From a bacterium (GTDB lineage: Bacteria > SZUA-79 > Acidulodesulfobacterales > Acidulodesulfobacteraceae): a DNA stretch of 12,695 nt. The stretch spans positions 1 through 12,695 of the forward strand of contig JAJYYS010000032.1 in assembly GCA_021800745.1 (NCBI GenBank), given 5' to 3'. The position numbers were made by a program, and so were the translations under genes. The notes under the pieces were generated by a model. It was not told the origin of the DNA, did not search any database, and saw only the letters and a program-made list of their open reading frames with translations. Below are positions 1 through 7,476 of this stretch, piece by piece (position 1 is the stretch's first letter; each line of letters opens with the position of its first letter).

Positions 1-427
1 TTTCTGCGGGATTTACCTGTTTCGGGCATCTCTGCGAACATTTATAGCATCCCACGCATCTCCATGCGACGTCTATATATTTTTTCAGTTCCTTTAAGTT
101 GCCCAACTGCATCATATAAATAAACGCTCTGGGATTAAACCTCCTGTATAAAGGCGTCACGGTACAGCTTGCCGTGCACATTCCGCACTGCCAGCACCTG
201 TTTATCCTCGAACCGACGACGGTATCTTTAATTTCACTAAAAAAACTCCTGTCGAACTCGGAATCCACTCTCGAAAGAATAAAAGTATTCCATCTGCCCG
301 AAACGTCCACTCCGTCTATTACTAAATTTTTTTCTTCTTTAATGCTGTCGTCTTCTATAAGATGCCTTGCTACGATATGCTCGCCTTTTTCGGCGGCAGG
401 TCTTTGTTCCTGTTTTTCCAAAGCCAT
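1..427 (-). CDS. hdrC2: sHdr complex iron-sulfur subunit HdrC2 (partial, runs off the left edge)
   Basis: Seen: an ATG at 427 is preceded by GGAGGATTT and opens a frame with no stop through base 2, giving 142 residues. Two [4Fe-4S] cysteine sets are present: C78-C81-C84-C88 (CWQCGMCTASC) and C124-C127-C130-C134 followed by Pro (CVGCYKCSQRCP). This is the HdrC ferredoxin-like layout. An N-terminal extension of about 75 residues precedes the first cluster. Known: sHdrC subunits pass electrons between sHdrA and the CCG-domain HdrB subunits in the cytoplasm. Context: it lies 65 bp downstream of the conserved 'hyp' gene, exactly where hdrC2 sits in the C1-B1-A-hyp-C2-B2 operon, so hdrB2 is expected outside the window. 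The C-terminal part is missing only because the window ends. It is distinct from the HdrC at 3711-4388, which has a shorter N-terminus. Confidence in the family is high; the C2 label rests on position. Confidence 0.9.
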   Translation of the reverse strand, partial: MALEKQEQRPAAEKGEHIVARHLIEDDSIKEEKNLVIDGVDVSGRWNTFILSRVDSEFDRSFFSEIKDTVVGSRINRCWQCGMCTASCTVTPLYRRFNPRAFIYMMQLGNLKELKKYIDVAWRCVGCYKCSQRCPKQVNPAE

Positions 428-492
428 AAATCCTCCGCGTTTCAATAATCCCTTAAAGCACTTATTAAAATATTATTCTTATTACAAGTCTG

Positions 493-1251
493 TCATACCC
501 GCATCTCTAATTTTTCTATCCCAAGTAGTTTTTTCATTAAGGTGAATCCTTCGGGAACGCCGACGGACAGAGATTTTGATTCCGCATATACCATTTTGTA
601 AACGTAATCGGAATACATATAGCTTAAAAGAATATCCGCTCCGTAAGGGCGGTTTAAATTAAGCCCGTTTTTACCCGACAGTTCATACAGATAATCGATT
701 TCATCTTTCATTTCCCTTATGCTGAAAGGCATAATATAAGGATTGCCGTCCCAGGTCCTTTTTAAAAAATCGGCCGTATAAGGCAGGCATCCGGTTCCGT
801 TATCCTGCCTGTAAACCCACGAAGTCCACAAAACATTCTTCTGCGGTTCGTAAAAATGCAAAAGTTCTAAAGCTATATCCCTTTTGACTATAACGTCTTC
901 ATATGAAAATAATTCTAAAAACCGCCCAATTCTTATCTCGGCCGATTTTTTGGAATCCGCCAGTATGCCGAATGCTTTATTCAGATTTTCCGCGCTCTCG
1001 GCGTTTAAAATTTTTTCCCTATGTCTTCTTACAGAAAAAATCAAAGACAATATTTTGTCGAATACGTCTTTTTCTAATCTGCCGCCGGTTTTTATTATAT
1101 CCGATAAAAATTCCTTTATAATTTCTGTTTTAATGCTCAAAAGACCGTTAAAAAGCTCTATTTTTTCATCCGGCAAATTTCCTCGTACTATTTCGAAAAA
1201 TTTATCTTCGTATCTTTTATCGATTTTATTATTTTTTAGAATATACGGCAT
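493..1251 (-). CDS. Conserved sHdr operon accessory protein ('hyp', sHdrH)
   Basis: Seen: 252 residues, soluble, largely helical and charged, with no signal peptide, no membrane segment and a single cysteine (C155), so it does not bind an iron-sulfur cluster by itself. A tryptophan/aromatic-rich central stretch (about 140-175, including W142, W145 and W167) looks like the conserved core. The ATG at 1251 follows the hdrA stop by one base (TAA-A-ATG), so translation is probably coupled to hdrA. Known: sulfur-oxidising hdr clusters carry a conserved protein of unknown function between hdrA and hdrC2 (called Hyp or sHdrH). Inferred: this is that protein, based on exact operon position and approximate size; I did not recognise it from motifs. 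Its biochemical role, whether assembly factor or structural subunit, cannot be read from the sequence. Confidence 0.75.
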   Translation of the reverse strand: MPYILKNNKIDKRYEDKFFEIVRGNLPDEKIELFNGLLSIKTEIIKEFLSDIIKTGGRLEKDVFDKILSLIFSVRRHREKILNAESAENLNKAFGILADSKKSAEIRIGRFLELFSYEDVIVKRDIALELLHFYEPQKNVLWTSWVYRQDNGTGCLPYTADFLKRTWDGNPYIMPFSIREMKDEIDYLYELSGKNGLNLNRPYGADILLSYMYSDYVYKMVYAESKSLSVGVPEGFTLMKKLLGIEKLEMRV

Positions 1252-1252
1252 T

Positions 1253-2296
1253 TTACCTGTTTTTTACCGCATATGTATAAGCGTTCATCGCCGCGGCGGC
1301 GCCTTCGGTAATAGAATCCGAAATAGCCTTGGGTCCGGTGCATGCGCCCGCGAGAAAAATGCCCGCCTTATTCGACTTAAATGGCGACAGCGTAATGTTT
1401 TCAGGTTTTAAAAATCCGTGTTCGTCGAGTTCGATACCAAGTTTGCTTGATATTTCCGGCGACTGGGGTCCGCCTTCCATGCCGGAAGCCAGAACTACCA
1501 TATCGAACGGGATTTCGAACGGTCCCCTTAAAAGCGTGTCTTCGCCTTTGCATATAACCGTGTTATCCGGTCCGGAGGTGATTTCGGCAACTCTGCCTTT
1601 AACTATCTGCACGTCATGCTCCTCCATAGCCTGCCAGTATAAATCCTCAAAAAAACCGTAAGTCCTAATGTCCATATAAAATATATATGCTTCGCAGTCC
1701 GGAAAATGCTCCCTCATTTCAATAGCCTGTTTTACGGAGACGGTACAGCAGACTCTGGAACAATACTGGTTCCCTACATGTCTGTCCCTTGAACCGACGC
1801 ACAGAATAAAAGCTACTTTTTTAGGCGGCTTCCCGTTTGAAGGTCTTACGAAATTATTCTCGCCCATCATTCTTTCGAGGTCTTTTATATCTATGACGTC
1901 GTCGAACAGCTGATAAGAATATTTTGCGTCCCTTGCCGGGTCGAAATGCTCGAAACCAGTTGCCACTATAACCGAATCGAATGTTTTCTTTTCGCTTCCG
2001 TCCGCAGATTTTATAGTAACGTCGAATTTTTTGCCGTTTTCTTTAAAATCAGAAATTTCCGAAGAATAATAAACTTTGATGCCGCCGCCAGCTTCCGCCT
2101 TTTTAATCAGCTCTCCTATTACGTTATCGGCGGGCTGCATATCCGGGAACAAAAATTTATATTTGAATTTTTTAGGGTTGCCTCCGAGAAACGAATCTCT
2201 TTCCACTAAAGCTACGTTAACTCCCAATTCGGAAAGCATCACCGCCGCGTTTAAACCTGCCGGACCTCCGCCGACCACTAAAATATTTTCAGACAT
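1253..2296 (-). CDS. hdrA: sHdrA, FAD- and iron-sulfur-containing subunit of the sulfur-oxidising Hdr-like complex
   Basis: Seen: 347 residues from the chosen ATG. An N-terminal dinucleotide-binding motif G9-x-G11-x-x-G14 (VVGGGPAG) is followed by an acidic strand end (VER). An ATG-type FAD loop lies near residue 113, and a C-terminal GACTGPKAISDSITEGA segment (about 317-333) closes the flavin site. Cysteines C166, C179, C183 and C184 (CVGSRD...YCSRVCC) form the HdrA cluster region. The protein is short, lacking the extra ferredoxin domains of methanogen HdrA, as expected for the sHdr type. Start choice: an ATG at 2302 overlaps the Shine-Dalgarno directly (GGAGGATG), whereas the ATG at 2296 has GGAGG at six-base spacing, so 2296 is preferred. 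Known: sHdrA is the flavoprotein hub of the cytoplasmic complex that oxidises protein-bound sulfane sulfur. A 161-base gap containing palindromic repeats separates it from hdrB1. Confidence 0.93.
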   Translation of the reverse strand: MSENILVVGGGPAGLNAAVMLSELGVNVALVERDSFLGGNPKKFKYKFLFPDMQPADNVIGELIKKAEAGGGIKVYYSSEISDFKENGKKFDVTIKSADGSEKKTFDSVIVATGFEHFDPARDAKYSYQLFDDVIDIKDLERMMGENNFVRPSNGKPPKKVAFILCVGSRDRHVGNQYCSRVCCTVSVKQAIEMREHFPDCEAYIFYMDIRTYGFFEDLYWQAMEEHDVQIVKGRVAEITSGPDNTVICKGEDTLLRGPFEIPFDMVVLASGMEGGPQSPEISSKLGIELDEHGFLKPENITLSPFKSNKAGIFLAGACTGPKAISDSITEGAAAAMNAYTYAVKNR

Positions 2297-2350
2297 AAAC
2301 ATCCTCCATTAAATCGCCGTGTTATAAAATTAATTAATCTTTATATTTTT

Positions 2351-2428
2351 GTCATTCCTGCATATCTTTTTGCCTGCATAATTGTCAACGCACGCCGTTG
2401 ACGCCGGCAAAGATGGCAGGAATCCAGT
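2351..2428. repeat. Compound palindromic interspersed repeat, copy 1 (hdrB1-hdrA gap)
   Basis: The ends are GTCATTCCTGC and GCAGGAATCCAG, the arms also found in the copies at 2435 and 7477. Here the arms are extended: ATTCCTGC-ATATCTTTTTGCC pairs imperfectly with GGCAAAGATGGCAGGAAT. The centre holds a second perfect inverted repeat, GTCAACG (2384-2390) and CGTTGAC (2396-2402), with a 5-base loop. The result is a nested hairpin of about 78 bases inside an operon. On the minus strand the inner arm also supplies a perfect TTGACA (2383-2388), but no good -10 box follows at the right distance. Confidence 0.8.
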
Positions 2429-2434
2429 CCTTTT

Positions 2435-2462
2435 GTCATTCCTGCGTAGGCAGGAATCCAGT
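2435..2462. repeat. Palindromic interspersed repeat, copy 2 (abuts hdrB1 stop)
   Basis: GTCATTCCTGC-GTAG-GCAGGAATCCAGT forms an 8-base perfect stem (ATTCCTGC/GCAGGAAT) with a 4-base loop. It ends one base before the hdrB1 stop codon (2464-2466). This is the compact form of the copy at 2351. It lacks a U-run, so it is more likely a REP/MITE-like repeat or mRNA-processing hairpin than a classic terminator. Confidence 0.85.
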
Positions 2463-2463
2463 T

Positions 2464-3666
2464 TTAACTTTTCGGATACTCGTATAAATTAACGGTTTTA
2501 CCGCCCGCTTTAAGCTCTTCGAGATAGGCGTTATATTCTTCTTCCGATTTCTTCCAGTCGATTCCCATTTTTTCGCATAGCGGTCTCCAATCCGTCGTAT
2601 GCCATTGAAGCTGGACGATTTTAAAAACGTCCGCGCCGCAGGCTAATGCCGCAAACATAACGTCCGCCATAACGGGAACCTGTTCGGTATAGCCCATAGC
2701 TTTTCCTATCCACTGGTTCTTGTCTAACGTCGTAGTGCATCCCGTATCCTGCGTAATGCAAACGTCGGAATGGGCCTCCCTGACCATAGGCCTTATTTTT
2801 CTGTCCATTACGAAAGACCTCGACGCTTCCCTTTCCGTCAATATATGTCTGAAACCGAAACCGCAGCAGTCGTACCAAGTCGAATAATCGGCCACCTGCG
2901 CGCCGAGAGCAAGCGCGACGCCCGTAGAAACCGCCGTTCTTTTTCCCGCATATATATCTTTGTCGTAAATGCAGTCTTCCGGAATCATTTTATAGGTATG
3001 GCAGGCGGGATGAACGGTCGCTATAATATTGCTTAAGTCGTATTTTTTTAACTTTGCTATTTCAAAACGCATAACGTGGACCCATTCGCTGTAATGTACG
3101 ATATATTCGGGGATGACCAGTTCCCTGCCTATCTTGTGCATAATCCTTCTGACCTCGTCCCTAAGCTCTTTATATTCTACGAGCATATTTCGCATTTCTT
3201 TATAATCGCCGAACGTAGTGGCGCAGTGAAACAGCGGAAATAAGCCTAATTCGTATGCCCTGTGCCAGTTTCTCACGGCTACCGCCGCAAGCCCTACCGG
3301 ATTAGACGTGGCGGAACCGTGATAATTCCAGGCGGTGCAGGAGGTCTGATTTCTCTCGTCCACGTATTCCAAGCCTAACTGATTCATAAACCACAGAAGC
3401 GAAACGGGATAGCCCGGAATATTGCCGCACTGCCCGCAGGATTTATGATGCCATATTTTATTTGTAGGAATTTTTTTCTTCCAGCCGAATAAAGTATCAG
3501 CCTCTATAGCCTTATTCTCGTCTTTAATATGTATGACCTTGACCTCGCCTTTTGCCTCAAGCTCGAGAAGCTGTTCGTGAATATCTTCGAGTTTTCTACC
3601 CGCGGCGTGTATATAATCGGATTTTACGTTTGCAAGACCTAGCCTGTTGCTGATTTCCATAGCCAT
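2464..3666 (-). CDS. hdrB1: sHdrB1, CCG-domain subunit of the sulfur-oxidising Hdr-like complex
   Basis: Seen: 400 residues with two cysteine-rich CCG-type regions. The first contains C77-x-x-C80 (SCGQCG), C110 (TSCTAW) and C148 (HCATTFGDY). The second contains C222 (HPACHTY), the adjacent pair C267-C268 followed by Gly (WYDCCGFGF), then C303 and C310 (ITQDTGCTTT). No signal peptide or membrane segment is present, so it is cytoplasmic. The ATG at 3666 is preceded by AAGGAG eight to nine bases upstream. Known: HdrB CCG domains bind non-cubane [4Fe-4S] clusters that do disulfide/persulfide chemistry. In sHdr, the two B subunits are thought to contact the sulfur-loaded carrier. Context: 44 bp downstream of hdrC1; the C-terminal end touches a palindromic repeat. 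Calling it B1 rather than B2 follows from its place between hdrC1 and hdrA. Confidence 0.92.
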   Translation of the reverse strand: MAMEISNRLGLANVKSDYIHAAGRKLEDIHEQLLELEAKGEVKVIHIKDENKAIEADTLFGWKKKIPTNKIWHHKSCGQCGNIPGYPVSLLWFMNQLGLEYVDERNQTSCTAWNYHGSATSNPVGLAAVAVRNWHRAYELGLFPLFHCATTFGDYKEMRNMLVEYKELRDEVRRIMHKIGRELVIPEYIVHYSEWVHVMRFEIAKLKKYDLSNIIATVHPACHTYKMIPEDCIYDKDIYAGKRTAVSTGVALALGAQVADYSTWYDCCGFGFRHILTEREASRSFVMDRKIRPMVREAHSDVCITQDTGCTTTLDKNQWIGKAMGYTEQVPVMADVMFAALACGADVFKIVQLQWHTTDWRPLCEKMGIDWKKSEEEYNAYLEELKAGGKTVNLYEYPKS

Positions 3667-3710
3667 ATTTATGTCTCCTTATAAAAATTAAGGCATATTA
3701 CCGCCTATCG

Positions 3711-4388
3711 TCAAGAACTCCTGACGTCGTCCACTATATCCTGTATTATTTCGTAAAGCGAAGGGTCGACGGCTTCTATTATTTTAAAAACTCCGGCTTC
3801 GTCGAATATGTCGTACAGCTCTTTCATCGCTTCCGGGGCGACGTCCCACGATAAATTCGTCACCTGCAGAGTCGGCATAGGAATCGCTTTTCTTTTTGCG
3901 GCAAGGTCGGTAGAAGCATATCCTATATGAGGACCCCAGTCGGGAAAGAAATCCGGCTGTATCATATCCGGCGACAGCTGATTTCCGTATGCGGTAAGTT
4001 TTAAAAGCACCCTCGAGTAAGGCTTAAGGACTTTTCTAGCCGATTCGAAGCCTCTCCTGACGGCAATCTCCCTTAATATAGCTATAATGCCTCCGGGACT
4101 GTTCAAAAACGGACAAATCATAGCGCAGGTAAAACACTGAAAACATGCCCATATATATTCGTCCATCATCGTCCAGATAAGTTCGGGGTCTTTAGACTTC
4201 ATATTTTGAAGGACTATGCGCGGGGAAAAATCGAAAAATCTGTGGGGCGGACATCCGCCTGTACATACGCCGCAGTTTAAACATCCTCTGACATATTCTT
4301 CGTATCTGAAATCTTTTCTGGCTTCTTCGAAGATTTCTTTTTTAAATTCGGAAGGAACTATACTTACTCCATTTTCGTCATATTCCAT
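3711..4388 (-). CDS. hdrC1: sHdrC1, bis-[4Fe-4S] electron-transfer subunit
   Basis: Seen: 225 residues. Two ferredoxin motifs, C36-C39-C42-C46-Pro (CLNCGVCTGGCP) and C82-C85-C88-C92-Pro (CFQCFTCAMICP), are separated by a helical linker. A helical C-terminal half without cysteines follows. The ATG at 4388 has AGGAG with about six-base spacing. Known: HdrC links the flavin subunit to HdrB by two cubane clusters. Context: first gene of the sHdr operon here; a possible promoter lies upstream (-35 TTGACT at 4458-4463). The preceding channel gene ends 106 bases away in the same orientation, so some read-through from it is possible. The short N-terminus and operon-first position separate it from the HdrC2 at 1-427. 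Confidence 0.92.
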   Translation of the reverse strand: MEYDENGVSIVPSEFKKEIFEEARKDFRYEEYVRGCLNCGVCTGGCPPHRFFDFSPRIVLQNMKSKDPELIWTMMDEYIWACFQCFTCAMICPFLNSPGGIIAILREIAVRRGFESARKVLKPYSRVLLKLTAYGNQLSPDMIQPDFFPDWGPHIGYASTDLAAKRKAIPMPTLQVTNLSWDVAPEAMKELYDIFDEAGVFKIIEAVDPSLYEIIQDIVDDVRSS

Positions 4389-4435
4389 AAAGCTCTCCTG
4401 CTTTACCGTTTTCGTTTATGTAATATATAATATAA

Positions 4436-4463
4436 AGATTATCATAATAAACTAATAAGTCAA
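4436..4463 (-). promoter_or_regulatory. Candidate promoter of the sHdr operon
   Basis: On the minus strand TTGACT (4458-4463) is followed at 16 bases by TAATCT, or at 14 bases by GATAAT. The -35 box is good and the -10 box only fair. The stretch between channel and hdrC1 is otherwise strongly AT-rich and holds no gene, which fits a promoter region, but the exact -10 is uncertain. Confidence 0.4.
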
Positions 4464-4494
4464 CCGGAGGATAAAATATTTTTAATTTTATTCT

Positions 4495-5931
4495 TCAAAT
4501 AGTATCTTCTATATTTTCGACGTTTTCCATTTCGGAGGTTTTTGTCCTGCCACCTCCGCCCATCATATCGAGTTCGTATGAAGAAGACGAAAAATGTTCG
4601 TCGGGAGCGGGGGACGCCGCATGTAAAATCTGTAGATACTGGAGAATAGTAACGAAAAATAAGCCGCCTATCATATTGCCTATGATAGTCAAAGGAACGT
4701 AGCGGTAAAGCCATGGAAGATATGAAATATGGGAACCGGTATTGATTGCTATTAAAATTTCAGACGACGCCACGACTATGTGGCTGAAAGAATTTAGATA
4801 TATCATAAAGCCGACGACCCATATAATAAAAATTCTTGCCAGAGTTCCGCTCGAAGCTATCAAAAGCCACGTCATAAGCGTTATCAGCCAGCCGGCAAAA
4901 ATAGCGCTTAAAACCATTACGAAAGGCGTTCTGCTCATATAGTTGTCGGCAATACCGTGTATATGCCCGACTACAAACTGAGGAACAATCTGATTTAACG
5001 AACCGGCTATTACGAGGGCAAAAATAAAAATTCCCGCCATATTTCCTATCAGCGTCAGCGACCATAATTTTAAAAGGTCGGAGATTTTACCTCTTTTAGC
5101 AATGACGGCGGTTACCGGGACTAAAAAATTTTCCGTAAAAAGTTCGCTCTTGCCTATCATTAAAAACATAAAACCTATAGGAAAAAACAGCGCCCCGAAT
5201 ATTTTGGAGATGTTTGCCCCGACGAAAGGAGCCGTCGCTCCGGCGACATAAGAAGACGCTATTATGCCGAATGTAACGTTCATGCCGGCTATAAGCCCGG
5301 ACATAGACATTTCGAGCCAGCTTCTCTGAAGTCTTGCCTGTCCTACCTCGACGGATGCCTTAAAAATTTCGGAAGCCTCTTTGCCGCCCGGTTTTTCTAT
5401 GCCCCTAATGGCTCCGATACGGGCTTTTGTGGATTCTAAAATTTCGTTTATCCTTTTTGACAAATATAAAGAATGATGTATTTCTTCGGCAAGATTATTT
5501 TCTAAAAGCGCCCTCACGCCGGGGTCTTCGATGACCTCCAATCCGGCGGTATAATCGTTAATTGCGTTTTCTTCTATTTTTAAATCTATTCTGAGCATAT
5601 CGAGAGGGGCGGAAACCTGATGGGAAGCCTCGCTGACCCCTTTCTGCGCTTCCCTTATCTCTTGAAGGTGCTTAGGCGTTCCTCCAAGTTCCGTTATTTT
5701 TTCCCTGATGTTTATAATATGCCCGCTTTCGGTAGAGGCAAAAGATTTTAACGCCTGAACCAAAATTGGGTCATTAAGGGTTTTTGTCTGCTCGATATAT
5801 AAATCCCTTCCAGCCACTTCGGCCGCAAGATATTTTTGGAGCCAGGCTATCGTATCTTGAACGGCTTTGGTATTTTTTAAATTCCCCGAACCGCTTTCGT
5901 TTTCATCGTTTTTTAAATATAAATCCGTCAT
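4495..5931 (-). CDS. Formate/nitrite transporter (FNT, YfdC-like) with N-terminal ferritin-like diiron domain
   Basis: Seen: 478 residues from the ATG at 5931. An in-frame TTG at 5950-5952 adds seven residues but falls inside the promoter. Residues about 20-170 form a four-helix ferritin-like domain with a full ligand set: E38, E68-x-x-H71 (ESGH), E120/E121 (IEENAI) and E149/E150 with H152/H153 (EEIHH). Residues about 205-440 form the channel, with roughly six hydrophobic segments, the FNT signature ELFTEN (263-268) typical of the YfdC branch, and FSHIVVASSE carrying the conserved pore His (H384). A glycine/serine-rich acidic tail follows. Known: FNT pentamers pass small monovalent anions such as formate, nitrite or hydrosulfide. 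Inferred: the diiron head may gate the channel or process an oxidant or metal at its cytoplasmic mouth. The sHdr operon directly downstream makes a sulfur anion plausible but unproven. No Shine-Dalgarno is seen; the promoter spacing suggests a leaderless mRNA. Confidence 0.88.
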   Translation of the reverse strand: MTDLYLKNDENESGSGNLKNTKAVQDTIAWLQKYLAAEVAGRDLYIEQTKTLNDPILVQALKSFASTESGHIINIREKITELGGTPKHLQEIREAQKGVSEASHQVSAPLDMLRIDLKIEENAINDYTAGLEVIEDPGVRALLENNLAEEIHHSLYLSKRINEILESTKARIGAIRGIEKPGGKEASEIFKASVEVGQARLQRSWLEMSMSGLIAGMNVTFGIIASSYVAGATAPFVGANISKIFGALFFPIGFMFLMIGKSELFTENFLVPVTAVIAKRGKISDLLKLWSLTLIGNMAGIFIFALVIAGSLNQIVPQFVVGHIHGIADNYMSRTPFVMVLSAIFAGWLITLMTWLLIASSGTLARIFIIWVVGFMIYLNSFSHIVVASSEILIAINTGSHISYLPWLYRYVPLTIIGNMIGGLFFVTILQYLQILHAASPAPDEHFSSSSYELDMMGGGGRTKTSEMENVENIEDTI

Positions 5932-5940
5932 AATATTTAA

Positions 5941-5969
5941 ATTATATATCAATTTATCTTATTTAACAA
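5941..5969 (-). promoter_or_regulatory. Promoter of the ferritin-FNT gene, predicted leaderless
   Basis: TTGTTA (5964-5969), a 17-base spacer and a perfect TATAAT (5941-5946) lie on the minus strand. Only nine bases separate the -10 box from the ATG at 5931, so transcription should begin two or three bases before the start codon. No Shine-Dalgarno is present, in agreement. Confidence 0.75.
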
Positions 5970-6001
5970 CTCCCGTAAAAGATTAATAGGCAGGGCGGCA
6001 A

Positions 6002-6030
6002 TTGACTAAAAAGTCATTATCGTGTAAAAT
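6002..6030 (+). promoter_or_regulatory. Promoter of the MFS transporter gene, predicted leaderless, with overlapping inverted repeat
   Basis: TTGACT (6002-6007), a 17-base spacer and TAAAAT (6025-6030) are followed by only eight bases before the ATG at 6039, leaving essentially no 5' leader and no Shine-Dalgarno. The -35 box overlaps the inverted repeat TGACT-AAAA-AGTCA (6003-6016), a possible operator. Confidence 0.75.
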
Positions 6031-6038
6031 AAAAACTT

Positions 6039-7448
6039 ATGACGTTAAATAACAACGGCAATAACAGCGGCAGCGGCGGCGAAACGGAAACGGACGGGAT
6101 TGCCGAAACTGAGCCAGCGCCTGCGCCCCCTTCCACTAAAAGGCTTTTAATCGCAATTCTTTCGACAATCGCCCTTGCGGATTTCGGACTTGGATTAAAT
6201 ACCGTCGTTCTTCCGCTTTACGCGAAAAGCCTCGGCGCAAGCATAATTACCATAGGCTTAATCATAGCTTCTTTCGGTTTAGCCCGCATATTTATTAATA
6301 TCCCGATAAGCATAATAAGCAAAAGACTAAATTCCCAATATATCCATATCGGCATACTTTTTATTTTTTTAGGCGCCGTAGGATACCTGCTTTCCACTGC
6401 ATATTACCAGCTTTTTATCTTCAGATTTCTGGAAGGGTTTGGCTCCGGCATAATTAACACGTCGTCGATGATAATCCTGACGAAACGGCTTTATAAAGAC
6501 GAAAAAAGGGCTAAAGTTTTAAGCAGGTATATGATAGCGAGAAGGCTTTCTATGGGTTCCGCTCCGTTTCTCGGCGCTATAGCCGCATACGAATTTTCCG
6601 ATAAAGCGGCTTTTTTGCTTTATGCGGTAATAATGACCGCAGGTCTTATTATAGCTTTTTATAATAAGGAGTTCCTGAACGGCGTCAATAACGCTGCCGT
6701 TACCGGAAACGGCGCAAAAGATAACGGCCATAACAATGGCGATAATATTAAAAATTTAAAAAATATAAACGACGAAGATACCAATATTCCGAACGCAAAT
6801 ATCGGCGGCGGCAGGCTGAAACCACTTGCAGATTCACAGCCGGGCCATATGAAGAAATATTTTTCCCTTTTGTATAATTTTAATTTTATCGCGTTATGTT
6901 TTTTAACGTTTTCCTTTTTCTTTTCGAGAATAGGTTCTAGAAGGGAGCTTGTGCCGCTTGTCGGCTACAGCGTAATGAACCTTAATAAAGCGGATATAGG
7001 ACTGCTCGTTTCAATATCGGCGGTAATCGGCGTAATTCTTACATATTATTCCGACAGGGTGATAAACGCCATGGGGGTCAAAAAATCCATAATTACGTCT
7101 TTTGTTATAACGGCGGCGGGCGTTTTAAGCTTCATAGTATTTCAAAACATAACGGCTTTCGGTTTATCCATAATATTATTAAGTGCGGGAGGGGGGTTTT
7201 CGGGTCCCGCAAGAAATCTTTACTTGATGGACAGCGTGGACAAAAACCGGTACGATGAGGCTATAGGCATATATAGAACGCTGAGCGATTTAGGTTTTGT
7301 TTTGGGGCCGTTTGCGGTAGGAGCAGTATTTGAATATTACAATTATATTTCCGCATATAGCTTAGTTGCGTTTATAATAATTCTGGCAGCCGTTTTATTC
7401 GGTTTTTTCGCAAAATCCTACGGCAATGCCGCCGTCGTTGCGGATTAA
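6039..7448 (+). CDS. Major facilitator superfamily (MFS) transporter
   Basis: Seen: 469 residues. About twelve hydrophobic segments fall in two halves (roughly 35-208 and 280-460). The halves are joined by a cytoplasmic loop of about 70 residues that is Asn/Gly/Asp-rich and low in complexity (about 214-260). The N-terminal 34 residues are also Asn/Gly/Ser-, Glu- and Pro-rich and look disordered. A conserved-looking loop after the second or third helix (GLARIFINIPISIISKRLN) and the mirrored YYSDRVINAMGVKK loop fit the MFS loop 2-3/8-9 motif. Known: MFS proteins move small solutes by proton-coupled or facilitated transport. The substrate cannot be read. Context: transcribed away from the ferritin-FNT gene from a shared 107-base region, and convergent with the stress-protein gene. 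It could be a drug or metabolite exporter. Confidence 0.85.
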   Translation: MTLNNNGNNSGSGGETETDGIAETEPAPAPPSTKRLLIAILSTIALADFGLGLNTVVLPLYAKSLGASIITIGLIIASFGLARIFINIPISIISKRLNSQYIHIGILFIFLGAVGYLLSTAYYQLFIFRFLEGFGSGIINTSSMIILTKRLYKDEKRAKVLSRYMIARRLSMGSAPFLGAIAAYEFSDKAAFLLYAVIMTAGLIIAFYNKEFLNGVNNAAVTGNGAKDNGHNNGDNIKNLKNINDEDTNIPNANIGGGRLKPLADSQPGHMKKYFSLLYNFNFIALCFLTFSFFFSRIGSRRELVPLVGYSVMNLNKADIGLLVSISAVIGVILTYYSDRVINAMGVKKSIITSFVITAAGVLSFIVFQNITAFGLSIILLSAGGGFSGPARNLYLMDSVDKNRYDEAIGIYRTLSDLGFVLGPFAVGAVFEYYNYISAYSLVAFIIILAAVLFGFFAKSYGNAAVVAD

Positions 7449-7476
7449 TCAGAAGATAGGCAAGTTTTGTCGTCTT

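Noticed and set aside
174..545. Plus-strand open frame of 123 codons
   Set aside because: It lies antisense to hdrC2 and the hyp 3' end, which have ribosome-binding sites and clear cysteine motifs; the protein has no recognisable pattern.
884..1661. Plus-strand open frames of 72, 175 and 110 codons
   Set aside because: They are antisense to hyp and hdrA; they are low-quality translations and the minus-strand genes are certain.
2377..2388. TTGACA in the compound repeat as a definite internal promoter for hdrA
   Set aside because: No acceptable -10 box lies 16-18 bases downstream; kept only as a possibility in the findings.
4466..4492. AT-only inverted repeat (ATAAAAT...ATTTTAT) after the channel gene as a terminator
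   Set aside because: The 7-base A-T stem has no G-C pair and no U-run; it is too weak to call.
4742..5065. Short frames on both strands inside the channel gene
   Set aside because: They are shadows of the FNT coding sequence, with no ribosome-binding sites of their own.
5932..5952. TTG start adding seven residues to the ferritin-FNT protein
   Set aside because: The TTG lies upstream of the -10 box of the best promoter, so it would not be in the mRNA; ATG at 5931 is preferred.
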